28,936 bases of DNA from NCBI GenBank assembly GCA_964534995.1, contig CAZHSC010000045.1, positions 1 through 28,936 on the forward strand, given 5' to 3'. The notes beneath the pieces were generated by a model. The model was not told the origin of the DNA and searched no databases. It saw nothing but the letters and a program-made list of their open reading frames with translations. Below, piece by piece: positions 1 to 8,117 of this stretch; position 1 is the first letter of the stretch; each line of letters begins with the position of its first letter. Source of the DNA: JAJTFW01 sp964534995 (GTDB taxonomy: Bacteria > Bacteroidota > Bacteroidia > AKYH767-A > OLB10). A program made the position numbers and the translations under genes.

Positions 1-1069
1 CCCTGGGCTGTGTGGCCATACGTACAGTTACCCTTTCACAGCCTCAACCGTTTATTATTAACTCGGTTGCACCACAAAATAATCCACCCTATAATATCAG
101 TTGTTATGGCCTGGCAGATGGGGAGTTATACCTGAGCGTGAACGGCGGTACGGCCCCTTATAACTTTGTGTGGAGCAATGGCGCCATTACCCAAAACCTG
201 ACCAACCTTACAGCCAATGTGTATACTGTGTTCATTACGGATGACAATGGATGCGGTACATATATGACCTTTACCCTGACACAGCCGCAGCAATTGGTTG
301 CAAATGCTGGAACGGATATCATCATATGCGGTGAAAATTCGCTGATACTTTTCGCGGACACCCCGGCGATTGGAATTGGATACTGGCAGGTAGTGAGTTC
401 TGCGAATACTGTCGTGTTTTCCGATTCAACTTCACCGGCCAGCTCAGTATCCAACCTGGCTGTAGGTGATAATACACTGTNNNNNNNNNNACCGATGGTA
501 TCTGTTCAGATGACGATGACCTTAACATCACAGTCGCTTCTGAAATTGAGGCGATAGGAGGTACTGACAGAAGCGTTTGCAGTAACGAAGTTAACCTTAA
601 CGCCACAAGGCCCGAATTTGGATATGGCTACTGGACAGCCTTGACAGAAGATGTTTTTATTGCTGACAGCAGCAAGGCCTTTACACGTGTTACTGATCTC
701 AATTTCGGTAACAACAATTTCCTCTGGACCGTTGTTAATGGCAGTTGCCGGGATTCAGTAGTCGTTACAATTTTCCGTCGTGACAGCCTCGAATGTCTTC
801 CTAAAATTCAGTTGCCGACCGCTTTCTCTCCGAATTTTGACGGCAGCAACGACTATCTGCTGATAAAAGGACTCGATGAATATCCGGATAACGAGATCAT
901 TATTTATAACCGTTGGGGCCAGGTGGTATTCAGTCAGAAAAGCTACCGCAATGACTGGTATGGAACCGACAACGATGGGTACCCTTTAGCTGATGGAACT
1001 TATTTCGTGATCCTGAAAGTGAATTTTATCAATAGAATATTTAATACGTATATTGATTTAAGGCGATGA
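1..1069 (+). CDS. SprB-repeat / gliding-motility C-terminal (CHU_C) surface protein, 5' partial, with assembly gap
   Basis: This is the C-terminal part of a large cell-surface protein likely exported by the type IX system. The reading frame is open from base 3 and its beginning lies outside the window. Around bases 87-260 there is a SprB-type repeat (SCYGLADGELYLSVNGG, then PYNFVWSNG and VYTVFITDDNGC). Two Ig-like modules follow (GIGYWQVV before the gap, YGYWTAL after it). The end is a gliding-motility-associated C-terminal domain (LPTAFSPNFDGSNDYL, IYNRWGQVVF, DGTYFVILKV), which in Bacteroidota serves as a type IX sorting signal. Ten Ns at 481-490 shift the assembled frame (frame 3 before, frame 2 after), so automatic calling splits it into two pieces; I treat both as one gene. 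The stop TGA at 1067-1069 overlaps the ATG of the PorP/SprF gene. The exact function (adhesin or motility) is inferred from domains only. Confidence 0.85.
481..490. other. Assembly gap (10 N) inside the surface-protein gene
   Basis: Ten Ns interrupt an otherwise open gene. The frames on either side can be joined only if the true number of missing bases is 2 modulo 3, so ten is a placeholder. Alignment of the two Ig-like modules suggests about 8 missing bases. Confidence 0.95.
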
Positions 1070-1989
1070 AGAAGATTTGTCTTTTTTTACTGATGGTACT
1101 GGGTGCTGCCCACGCCTTTTCTCAACAGGGGCCGCTGATGAGTCATTATATGTTTAATGGCCTGCTCCTCAATCCTGCTTATGCCGGTAGCAAAGAGTAT
1201 GTGAGTACTACCCTCATGTACCGTAAGCAATGGGCGGGAATTGAAGGCGCTCCGGTTACTTATTCAGGAACCATCCATGGCCTGTTGAAAAAGAAAAAAC
1301 TGGGCCTGGGAATGGTACTTCAACAGGATAAAATTGGTGTTACGAAGCAAACGGATATTTACGGAATGCTTGCCTATCATTTACCGTTGGGCTTGGGAAA
1401 ATTGTCGGTGGGCCTGCAGGCCGGTATCAGTAACTTCAGTTCGGAGGTGGTGAAACTGACCTACTGGGATCCCGGAGATAAGGTTTTTGATTATAATACC
1501 TTCAGCAACCTGTTGCCCAATGCAGGTTTCGGCGCTTACTATTACAGGGAATTGTTTTATGCAGGTGTTTCGGCTCCTTTCCTGCTGAGTTATGATCCGA
1601 ATGATAATGCAGCCATTGAGCCTGATGTTCCGGTTCATAAACAGGTGCGCCGCTATTTCCTCACTGCCGGTGGTGTTATTGAAACGGAAAGGGATCTGAA
1701 ATTTAAACCTTCCGTCCTGGTCAGATATGAGGCAGGCGCAAAAATGCAATATGACCTTAATCTGAATATTCTGATCAATGATATATTCTGGCTCGGCACT
1801 TCTTACCGTTCCGATGATGCGATTGTGATACTGCTGGAGTATCAGGTGAACAGAAAATTGCGGGTAGGCTATTCTTATGACTATACGCTCGGGGAACTGG
1901 GGAATTATAACTCCGGTTCACATGAGTTTATGATAGGATATGATTTTGGTTTCTCTGTAACGAAAATGAAATCTCCAAGATACTTCTGA
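1066..1989 (+). CDS. PorP/SprF family type IX secretion system membrane protein
   Basis: A 307-residue outer-membrane beta-barrel protein of the PorP/SprF family, which partners with type IX-exported surface proteins in Bacteroidota. The N-terminus has a signal peptide (MKKICLFLLMVLGAAHAFSQ, cleavage near residue 20) followed directly by the family hallmark QGPLMSHYMFNGLLLNPAYAG. The body shows alternating beta-strand patterning and the C-terminus has the typical HEFMIGYDF strand. Start and stop are coupled to both neighbours: ATGA with the upstream surface protein and TGATG with the downstream OmpA gene. The order CHU_C protein, PorP/SprF, PD40/OmpA protein recurs widely in Bacteroidota and suggests a dedicated export and anchoring set. 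Which paralogue (SprF or PorP) cannot be told from sequence alone. Confidence 0.93.
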   Translation: MKKICLFLLMVLGAAHAFSQQGPLMSHYMFNGLLLNPAYAGSKEYVSTTLMYRKQWAGIEGAPVTYSGTIHGLLKKKKLGLGMVLQQDKIGVTKQTDIYGMLAYHLPLGLGKLSVGLQAGISNFSSEVVKLTYWDPGDKVFDYNTFSNLLPNAGFGAYYYRELFYAGVSAPFLLSYDPNDNAAIEPDVPVHKQVRRYFLTAGGVIETERDLKFKPSVLVRYEAGAKMQYDLNLNILINDIFWLGTSYRSDDAIVILLEYQVNRKLRVGYSYDYTLGELGNYNSGSHEFMIGYDFGFSVTKMKSPRYF

Positions 1990-3908
1990 TGAAACACCTG
2001 CGTATTCTCACCGGTTTTATCTTGATTGTGCTTGCTTGGATGACCAGCTCCTGTCTGAGTATCCATCAGCGTTCGGCCAATGAGTATTACCAGCAATTCG
2101 CTTATGCCAGCGCTGCGAAAGAATATGAATATGTTTTGAGCCGTAAAACCGATCCCGAAGCTATAGTAAATATCGCGGATTGCTACCTGCAGATGGGCAA
2201 TTCAGTAAAAACTGAATACTGGTACCGGAAGGCGGTGAAAATTCCCAATGCCCGCCCCGAGTGGAATATGTACCTCGGTCAGGCCTTGATGCGTAATGGA
2301 AATTATTCCGAAGCGCGTCTTAATTTTTTAAAGTACCTCGAATTTAACAAAACTGATTTTAAAACGCAAAGGCTGCTGAATTCCATCGACAGCCTACAGA
2401 TGTTTTACCGGGATACCACTTTATACACTGTAGCTCCCTTAAAATTTAATACTCCCGGTGAAAACTACTTCAGTCCCGCCTTTTACAGAAGCGGTATCGT
2501 ATTTCTGTCCGACCGTAAACAGAAAGGGCTTTCCAAAGCTGTTTCTGACGGAACAGGCAACCGTTTCCTGGATCTGTTTTATGCCAAACGTACCGACAGA
2601 GGTAACTGGATGGATATTGAACCCTTGCGCGGTGAGGTGAACGGGAAATACAATGAAGGTCCTGTGGTGTTTTCCAATGCATACAATACCATGTATTTCA
2701 CACGTAATAATTATGTAAGTAACCGTGCGGAGAAGAACAATAAAAATGTTAATGTACTGAAAATTTACAAAGCGGATAATGAAGAGGGGGAGTGGAAAAT
2801 CAAAGGACCAATGTATTTTAACAGCGATGAGTATTCCGTGGGGCATCCTGCAATGAACAGCACGGGTACTATGATGATCTTTTCTTCGGATATGGCATGG
2901 GGTTATGGAGGATCTGACTTATACCTGGTACGATGGGAGGGAGGTGACCATTGGAGCAACCCGCTTAACCTGGGTCCTGCGGTGAATACAGAAGGCAATG
3001 AACTGTTTCCATTTCTATACAATGATACCCTGTTGTATTTTTCTTCGGATGGCCATACAGGTTTAGGAGGACTGGATATTTATGAATCGAAATCATCTAA
3101 CGGTGAATGGGGTAAAGCTGAAAACCTGGGTGTGCCCGTAAACTCCTCTCAGGATGACTTCAGTTACATTGTTGATTCTACCGGCAATGCAGGTTATTTT
3201 TCTTCTTCCCGTGGTGGAAATACCGACAGGATTTTCAGTTTTGTAAAACATCCTCCTACCTTGAAGCTTGTACTGTCGCTTTCAGAGGCGCAAACCGGAA
3301 TTCCCGTCAGTTCCGCCAGAATAAAAGTGGTGGTGGACGACAAGCAGGAAATGCATGTAAACAGCGATGCAGCCGGAAAATTGAAATTGGATGTACAACC
3401 GGGTCATCAGTATAAGTTCCGGTGTGACCACCCTGAGTTCTTTCTCGTAACTACCGAGGCGAGTACCGTTGGTCTAAGGTTTTCAGATACCCTCCTGGTG
3501 GCCGTGGAAATGCGCAGGGTGCAACTGAACAAACCTTTCGTTTGGCAGGGAATCGCTTTTAAGAAGAAAGATTTTCAGTTGAAAATTACCTCCGGGGATG
3601 CGCTGCAAACACTGGTAAACCTTCTGAAAAACAACCCCCGCCTGCAGGTGGAAATTGGTTCCTATACGGATGCCCGCAACAGTGATGCGGAAAATATCTT
3701 ATTGACTCAGAAACGCGCCGAAATGGTAGTTACCTACCTGGTTTCGCAGGGTATTTCCGAAAGCAGGCTTACTGCCAGAGGTTACGGTGAAACTAAATTG
3801 CTGAACAAATGTGTGAACGGCATTTTGTGTATTGAAGAGGAGCATGAGAAAAACAACAGGATTGAAGTTTCGGTAAGGGCGGTATTAAAGGAAGCTGAAC
3901 TGCCATGA
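1989..3908 (+). CDS. TPR / PD40 beta-propeller / OmpA C-terminal lipoprotein (PorE-like)
   Basis: A 639-residue envelope protein, probably a lipoprotein anchored in the outer membrane and bound to peptidoglycan. Visible domains: signal peptide ending in MTSSC (Cys22, an imperfect lipobox); TPR-like helices at about 30-135; five PD40/WD40-like blades at about 150-420 (FYRSGIVFLSDR, FSNAYNTMYFTRN, NSTGTMMIFSSD, YNDTLLYFSSDG, STGNAGYFSSSRGG); a CarboxypepD_reg-like beta domain at about 425-510; and an OmpA peptidoglycan-binding domain at about 525-635 (EIGSYTDARNSD, RLTARGYGE, NNRIEVSV). This architecture matches PorE-like proteins accompanying type IX secretion. Start TGATG overlaps the PorP/SprF stop by one base, and its stop overlaps the rarA ATG. 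Family assignment is firm; the exact role in secretion is inferred from context. Confidence 0.92.
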   Translation: MKHLRILTGFILIVLAWMTSSCLSIHQRSANEYYQQFAYASAAKEYEYVLSRKTDPEAIVNIADCYLQMGNSVKTEYWYRKAVKIPNARPEWNMYLGQALMRNGNYSEARLNFLKYLEFNKTDFKTQRLLNSIDSLQMFYRDTTLYTVAPLKFNTPGENYFSPAFYRSGIVFLSDRKQKGLSKAVSDGTGNRFLDLFYAKRTDRGNWMDIEPLRGEVNGKYNEGPVVFSNAYNTMYFTRNNYVSNRAEKNNKNVNVLKIYKADNEEGEWKIKGPMYFNSDEYSVGHPAMNSTGTMMIFSSDMAWGYGGSDLYLVRWEGGDHWSNPLNLGPAVNTEGNELFPFLYNDTLLYFSSDGHTGLGGLDIYESKSSNGEWGKAENLGVPVNSSQDDFSYIVDSTGNAGYFSSSRGGNTDRIFSFVKHPPTLKLVLSLSEAQTGIPVSSARIKVVVDDKQEMHVNSDAAGKLKLDVQPGHQYKFRCDHPEFFLVTTEASTVGLRFSDTLLVAVEMRRVQLNKPFVWQGIAFKKKDFQLKITSGDALQTLVNLLKNNPRLQVEIGSYTDARNSDAENILLTQKRAEMVVTYLVSQGISESRLTARGYGETKLLNKCVNGILCIEEEHEKNNRIEVSVRAVLKEAELP

Positions 3909-5173
3909 CTCCAGCCGGCATCCCCCTGGCAGAAAGGATGCGTCCGCTTTCATTGAAAGATGTGGTAGGGCAGCAACACCTTGCAGGTCCCGGTGGTGTT
4001 TTAAGAAAACTGCTTGACAGGGGACATTTACCTTCAATAATTTTTTGGGGGCCTCCCGGAACCGGTAAAACTACCCTTGCTTCCATATTATCACGTGAAA
4101 TTGGATTGCCCATGTTTTCACTCAGCGCCATCAGTGCCGGCGTGAAGGATGTACGGGAGGTGATCGCCAAAGCGAAGGAAGCGGGTAAAGCGGTTTTATT
4201 CATTGATGAAATTCACCGGTTCAATAAGTCACAACAGGACTCCCTGCTGGCGGCAGTTGAACAGGGCATCATCCTGCTGATTGGTGCTACCACTGAAAAT
4301 CCATCTTTCGAAGTGATCCGGCCATTGCTTTCACGCTGTCAGGTATATATTTTGGAATCGCTGAAGGAAGAGGACCTGGATAACTTGCTGCGAAATGTAC
4401 TGGAAAGGGATGATGAACTGAAAAAGAGAGACATTGAAATTGTGGAGAAAGGGGCGCTATACGGGCTATCGGGAGGGGATGCACGTAAGTTACTGAACCT
4501 GCTCGAACTGGTTGTCAATTATGCTCAGGATGGACCTGTGAAAATCACCGACTCGGAAGTAATGCGCATTGCGCAGCAACGGATGGCAGCTTATGATAAA
4601 GGCGGAGAGATGCACTATGATGTCATCAGTGCATTTATAAAATCACTGAGAGGCAGTGATCCCAATGCCGCATTATACTGGCTGGCCCGGATGGCCGAAG
4701 GAGGAGAAGACCCTGAATTTATTGCCCGCAGAATGGTGATCCTGGCTTCGGAAGATATCGGGAATGCCAATCCCAATGCGCTCCTCCTGGCTGTAGCCTG
4801 TTTTAACGCAGTAAGGACCATCGGCCCCCCTGAATGTTTTATAAACCTGGCACAGGCGGCAAGCTACCTGGCATCTTCACCCAAGAGCAATGCCAGCTAC
4901 CTGGGATTGAGGAATGCGCAAAAAACGGTTCGGGAAACAGGCGACCTGCCGGTGCCTTTGCATCTGAGAAACGCCCCAACCGGACTCATGAAAGAACTTG
5001 ATTACGGTAAGGGATATCGTTATGCCCATGATTTCGAAAATAACTTCGCCAGCCAGGAATATCTCCCGGAAAAAATCAGCGCTATGAAATTTTATGAGCC
5101 CGGTGAAAATGCCCGCGAGCATGAATTGCGCAGGTTTTTAAAAGAAAGGTGGAAGGATAAGTACGGATATTGA
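3905..5173 (+). CDS. rarA: Replication-associated recombination protein A (RarA/MgsA) AAA+ ATPase
   Basis: A 422-residue cytoplasmic AAA+ ATPase of the RarA/MgsA/WRNIP1 family, related to clamp-loader subunits and acting at stalled replication forks. It has the family N-terminus (LAERMRPLSLKDVVGQQHL), Walker A at 49-57 (GPPGTGKTT), Walker B at about 98-102 (LFIDE) followed by IHRFNKSQQD, sensor 1 (LIGATTENPSF), an arginine-finger segment (RPLLSRCQVY), sensor 2 (GDARKLLNLLE) and the conserved C-terminal tetramerisation region (HYDVISAFIKSLRGSDPNAALYWLARM, where the full run of residues is typical). Length is normal. The ATG overlaps the stop of the upstream OmpA gene in an ATGA quadruplet, so it is probably translated from the surface-protein transcript although it is functionally unrelated housekeeping. 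Confidence 0.96.
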   Translation: MTPAGIPLAERMRPLSLKDVVGQQHLAGPGGVLRKLLDRGHLPSIIFWGPPGTGKTTLASILSREIGLPMFSLSAISAGVKDVREVIAKAKEAGKAVLFIDEIHRFNKSQQDSLLAAVEQGIILLIGATTENPSFEVIRPLLSRCQVYILESLKEEDLDNLLRNVLERDDELKKRDIEIVEKGALYGLSGGDARKLLNLLELVVNYAQDGPVKITDSEVMRIAQQRMAAYDKGGEMHYDVISAFIKSLRGSDPNAALYWLARMAEGGEDPEFIARRMVILASEDIGNANPNALLLAVACFNAVRTIGPPECFINLAQAASYLASSPKSNASYLGLRNAQKTVRETGDLPVPLHLRNAPTGLMKELDYGKGYRYAHDFENNFASQEYLPEKISAMKFYEPGENAREHELRRFLKERWKDKYGY

Positions 5174-5174
5174 C

Positions 5175-5204
5175 AAAGGATGTTTTCATTTGATTAAATC
5201 CTTT
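5175..5204 (+). terminator. Weak hairpin after rarA
   Basis: AAAGGAT at 5175-5181 pairs with ATCCTTT at 5198-5204 around a 16-base loop, two bases after the rarA stop. No T-run follows (CCGGAACC comes next), so it may be only a processing or weak termination structure. Confidence 0.25.
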
Positions 5205-5257
5205 CCGGAACCTACTTATCTGAAATTAATTGAAACCTTCAGACACCGGCTCCCTTG

Positions 5258-5265
5258 TATTTTTG
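5258..5265 (+). promoter_or_regulatory. Candidate murB -7 box TATTTTTG
   Basis: TATTTTTG matches the Bacteroidota -7 consensus TAnnTTTG and lies 71 bases before the murB ATG. The only upstream TTG (5230-5232) is 25 bases away, longer than usual, so only half of the promoter is convincing. Confidence 0.4.
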
Positions 5266-5336
5266 TCATTGAGGCGAACCCATTCTGGGGATTTTTTAAT
5301 ACATTCGCTCTGCTGCATTTATTATAAATTAACACT

Positions 5337-6353
5337 ATGCATATTGAAAGACATGCCTCTCTCAGGGCTTATAATACTTTTAACCTCGACGTGACCGCCA
5401 ACTATCTCATTACCGTAAATGGTATTGGAGAATTGCGGTATGCGCTTACAGAGGAAGGCCTGAAGCACCTTGACCGCATCATTCTGGGAGGTGGCAGTAA
5501 TGTTCTCTTTACAAAGGATGTTCCGGGCCTTGTGGTGTTAAACAGGATCAAAGGCATTGAGGTGGTGCAGGAGGATAACGACTACGTACTGGTGAAATCC
5601 GGGTCGGGTGAAGTTTGGAATGACCTGGTGATGTGGAGCATTGAAAGGGGATTGGGGGGGGTAGAGAATCTGAGTCTCATTCCTGGCAGCGTAGGTGCAG
5701 GTCCTATGCAGAACATAGGCGCATATGGGGTAGAGTTAAAGGATAGTTTTTATGAATTGGAGGCAATGGACCTGCAGGACCTCGAAATCAGGAAATTTTC
5801 GGCGGAGGATTGTAAGTTCGGTTACCGGGAGAGTGTTTTTAAACATGAGTTGAGAAACCGTTTTTATATAACCAGTGTTACCCTGAAATTGCACAAGCAC
5901 CCCTTATTGAAAACAACGTATGGTGCCATTACACAGGAATTGCAAAGGAAGGGCATCATCTCACCGGTAGTCCGGGATATCAGTGACGCGGTAATTTCCA
6001 TTAGAAGGAGCAAATTGCCCGACACCCGTGTGCTGGGTAATGCAGGCAGTTTTTTCAAGAACCCGGAAGTTGAAGAAGTCGTTTATGAAAAGCTGAAACA
6101 GGATTTTCCGGATATTGTCGCTTTTCCTGTGATACCCGGAAAAATGAAACTGGCGGCCGGCTGGCTCATAGAGCAATGCGGCTGGAAAGGCAAAGTGCTG
6201 GGTCATTGCGGAGCGCATAAAGACCAGGCCCTGGTGCTCGTTAATTACGGTGGCGCCACCGGCAAAGAAATTTACGAACTGGCATTGGCAATACGCGACA
6301 GCGTCATCGAAAAATTTGGTGTGCGTATTGATCCGGAAGTGAATGTGTATTGA
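5337..6353 (+). CDS. murB: UDP-N-acetylenolpyruvoylglucosamine reductase MurB
   Basis: A 338-residue FAD enzyme that reduces UDP-GlcNAc-enolpyruvate to UDP-MurNAc in the cytoplasm, the second committed step of peptidoglycan precursor synthesis. The FAD-binding half shows LGGGSNVLF, VENLSLIPGSVGAGPMQNIG and AYGVELKD. The three catalytic positions known from type I MurB are visible: Arg164 in FGYRESVF, Ser238 in GNAGSFFKNP and Glu334 in IDPEVNVY. Length and the retained MurB C-terminal domain resemble the Escherichia coli (type I) form. The start has the typical FNTF motif close behind it (HASLRAYNTFNL), supporting ATG 5337. No Shine-Dalgarno is evident (A/T-rich TAAATTAACACT precedes), as usual in this phylum. 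Monocistronic by appearance. Confidence 0.96.
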   Translation: MHIERHASLRAYNTFNLDVTANYLITVNGIGELRYALTEEGLKHLDRIILGGGSNVLFTKDVPGLVVLNRIKGIEVVQEDNDYVLVKSGSGEVWNDLVMWSIERGLGGVENLSLIPGSVGAGPMQNIGAYGVELKDSFYELEAMDLQDLEIRKFSAEDCKFGYRESVFKHELRNRFYITSVTLKLHKHPLLKTTYGAITQELQRKGIISPVVRDISDAVISIRRSKLPDTRVLGNAGSFFKNPEVEEVVYEKLKQDFPDIVAFPVIPGKMKLAAGWLIEQCGWKGKVLGHCGAHKDQALVLVNYGGATGKEIYELALAIRDSVIEKFGVRIDPEVNVY

Positions 6354-6460
6354 GATAGTTAGCGGGTAATATTGTTTGAAACTTGTTTTCCTGGTTAGAG
6401 GATTACCGCAACTGCAGCCCTCATATATCTTTGGGAATTATTCCCGTTAACCATTTTATA

Positions 6461-6523
6461 CCTGAGCAGGGATAGGACTCGAACCTATATCCGCCGCGGC
6501 GGATATGAGCCCGGATGATCAGG
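6461..6523 (-). pseudogene. Degenerate tRNA-fMet-like relic with inserted palindrome
   Basis: On the minus strand this stretch contains the T-arm of the intact initiator tRNA (20 identical bases, 6469-6488 versus 10918-10937) and its anticodon segment (TATGAGCCC on plus, 6504-6512 versus 10949-10957). Between them the 3' anticodon stem and variable loop are replaced by a palindrome. The D-arm and both acceptor strands are missing, yet the ends are complementary (CCTGAGCA with TGATCAGG, 7 of 8 pairs). It cannot fold as a working tRNA. It may be a decayed tandem copy, or a repeat element derived from the tRNA. Confidence 0.6.
6487..6506. repeat. 20-bp perfect palindrome inside tRNA-like relic
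   Basis: ATATCCGCCGCGGCGGATAT is its own reverse complement over all 20 bases. It is very GC-rich in its centre in an otherwise AT-rich stretch. It could be a short mobile palindrome, a protein-binding site or a terminator stem. Confidence 0.85.
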
Positions 6524-6560
6524 TTAAATAAATAGGCCGCTTCGTTTTGAGCCAGCATCT

Positions 6561-6579
6561 TTGGTAGCGGGGATAGGAC
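6561..6579. repeat. attL: 19-bp direct repeat of the tRNA-fMet 3' end
   Basis: TTGGTAGCGGGGATAGGAC is identical to 10909-10927, the 3' end of the initiator tRNA gene (CCA, acceptor and 3' half of the T-arm). The match ends abruptly at both sides (T/A before, A/T after). This is the displaced tRNA end expected from site-specific integration into the gene. Confidence 0.88.
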
Positions 6580-6588
6580 AATTTTTCG

Positions 6589-6596
6589 TATATTTG
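6589..6596 (+). promoter_or_regulatory. Candidate integrase -7 box TATATTTG
   Basis: TATATTTG fits TAnnTTTG and lies just inside attL, about 150 bases before the integrase ATG. The nearest upstream TTG (6561-6563) is in the att core with a 25-base spacer, longer than the norm. Confidence 0.3.
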
Positions 6597-6672
6597 CCTA
6601 AACATAAATGGCAAACCCTCTGTATATTATAATTCTGATTATCAATATATTAAATCAAATAAAGGGTGACAA

Positions 6673-6691
6673 GTGAACATAAAGTGTTCAC
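6673..6691. promoter_or_regulatory. Inverted repeat, possible operator upstream of integrase
   Basis: GTGAACA at 6673-6679 and TGTTCAC at 6685-6691 form a perfect 7-bp inverted repeat with a 5-base spacer, 53 bases before the integrase start. The size suits a dimeric regulator or an excisionase site. Confidence 0.4.
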
Positions 6692-6702
6692 GGGAATAAC
6701 CA

Positions 6703-6729
6703 GAAAAGTGTCAACTAAACTGTCAACTG
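6703..6729 (+). repeat. Left integrase-arm-like repeat
   Basis: This 27-base stretch matches 10831-10857 at 25 positions in the same orientation. It contains TGTCAACT twice with a 12-base period (6709-6716 and 6721-6728). Repeated sites just inside both ends of an element are typical of arm-type binding sites for tyrosine integrases. Confidence 0.6.
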
Positions 6730-6744
6730 CAAACAATTAAACAC

Positions 6745-7986
6745 ATGGCAAAGGCAAATTACTATCTGAAAAACCAAACCAATGAGCAGGGGCAAAATTT
6801 AATTGTCCTTTACTTCAATTATGAAGGACAAAGACTGGTTTACTCTACAGGTCAGACAATAGACCCAAAATATTGGAACAAAGCAGAGCAAAGAGCAAAG
6901 AAGACCTTACACGGGTATAAAACCCTGAACGGGTATTTAGACAGCCTACAGGCAAAGATTTTGGAATTATACAGGGTTTGCCTGTCAGAAGGTAAAAACC
7001 CATCTGTAAAGGTTTTAAAACAAGGTTTAGATTTATTCTTGAGCAAAGCAGAGCAAAAGCGGGAAAGGAGTTTTACGGATTATTTTAACGAGTTCCTACA
7101 GGTTAAATCCTCCACGTTACAGTATAAGACCATACAGAAGTATAAGACCTTCCTAAACACAATCACAGCCTTTTCAAAGCAGAGCGGGCAAAGCCTCGAT
7201 TTCGGAAACCATGACGTTAAACTCTATGAAAAGTATATAGCATACAGAGCAGAGCAGGGTAAATCCGATGAAACAACCTCTAAGGAAATTGCCTTATGGA
7301 AAACGTTTCTACACTGGGCAACCGAAAGGGAGTACAACCATAACCACAAGTTTATAAGGCAGTTTAAAACGTTTGAAAGGGGAAAAGATGTTCTAAGCCT
7401 GACAGACAAAGAACTGTTTTACCTGTACAATTTTGATTTATCCCACAATAAAAAATTAGAGCAGATAAAAGACGCTTTTCTGTTTAGCTGTTTTACGGGC
7501 TTACGATTTTCGGACGTGGTTAAGGTCAATAAAAAGATGGTTCAGGGAAATAGGCTGACCTTACACCAAACAAAGACCACAAATAAGGTTAGTATATACC
7601 TTACGGATTATGCCTTGAGTTTGTTACAGAAAAATAATTATGAGTTTTTAGCCTTTGGAAATTATTATTACAATACCCTGTTAAGGGAGGTGTTCAAAAT
7701 GGTAGGACTTGACAGGGAAATTTCAAAAATTAAAATTTCGGGCAATAAAAAACATGAAAGCATAGAGCCTTTATATGAGGTTATCACTTTTCACGTAGGT
7801 AGAAAAACCTATGTAAGTTTATCACTGGAAAAGGGTGTACGGCATGAGGTTGTTATGACCCAAACAGGACACCGCAAACTGGCAACTCTTCAAAAGTATA
7901 TAAACGTTAATTCGAATGTAATAGAGCAGGAAATTAGTGAAGCATGGCAGGGCAGTAAACCGAAATTAAAGCGGGTTCAGGATTGA
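6745..7986 (+). CDS. Tyrosine recombinase / integrase of the element
   Basis: A 413-residue tyrosine recombinase, expected to integrate and excise the element at tRNA-fMet. The N-terminal 90 residues resemble the Bacteroidota arm-DNA-binding domain (YYLKNQTNEQGQNLIVLYF, then GQTIDPKYWN). A SAM-like core-binding domain spans about 105-205. The catalytic domain keeps all six expected residues: Arg254 (FTGLRFSDV), Lys277 (QTKTTNK), His350 and Arg353 (TFHVGRKTY), His376 (TGHRK) and nucleophile Tyr385 (LQKYINV). The gene starts 165 bases inside attL and reads inward. Upstream lie an inverted repeat and the arm-like repeat, so it may be autoregulated. ATG 6745 is preceded by AAACAATTAAACAC with no Shine-Dalgarno. 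Codon use is AT-rich compared with the flanking chromosome. Confidence 0.95.
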   Translation: MAKANYYLKNQTNEQGQNLIVLYFNYEGQRLVYSTGQTIDPKYWNKAEQRAKKTLHGYKTLNGYLDSLQAKILELYRVCLSEGKNPSVKVLKQGLDLFLSKAEQKRERSFTDYFNEFLQVKSSTLQYKTIQKYKTFLNTITAFSKQSGQSLDFGNHDVKLYEKYIAYRAEQGKSDETTSKEIALWKTFLHWATEREYNHNHKFIRQFKTFERGKDVLSLTDKELFYLYNFDLSHNKKLEQIKDAFLFSCFTGLRFSDVVKVNKKMVQGNRLTLHQTKTTNKVSIYLTDYALSLLQKNNYEFLAFGNYYYNTLLREVFKMVGLDREISKIKISGNKKHESIEPLYEVITFHVGRKTYVSLSLEKGVRHEVVMTQTGHRKLATLQKYINVNSNVIEQEISEAWQGSKPKLKRVQD

Positions 7987-8040
7987 TTTATAACCTGCAT
8001 AACAAAGCATATCAGAGCAGAGCGGATAAGGTACAATAGA

Positions 8041-8071
8041 AATACAGGGGCTGATCCTCAGCCCCTGTATT
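8041..8071. terminator. Perfect hairpin, copy 1 of a repeated leader/terminator
   Basis: AATACAGGGGCTGA pairs perfectly with TCAGCCCCTGTATT (14 bp, loop TCC), 55 bases after the integrase stop and between convergent genes, so it could stop transcription in both directions. There is no T-run. The same hairpin plus a downstream GAAACAAAAGACAC occurs at 10210-10250. Confidence 0.6.
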
Positions 8072-8117
8072 GAAACAAAAGACACTAATTATTAAGGCTA
8101 AATACAATGGTCAGGAC

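Noticed and set aside
641..1069. Separate 142-residue gene starting at ATG 641
   Set aside because: The same frame is open back to the gap at 491 and encodes an Ig-like module, so the ATG is internal to the interrupted surface-protein gene.
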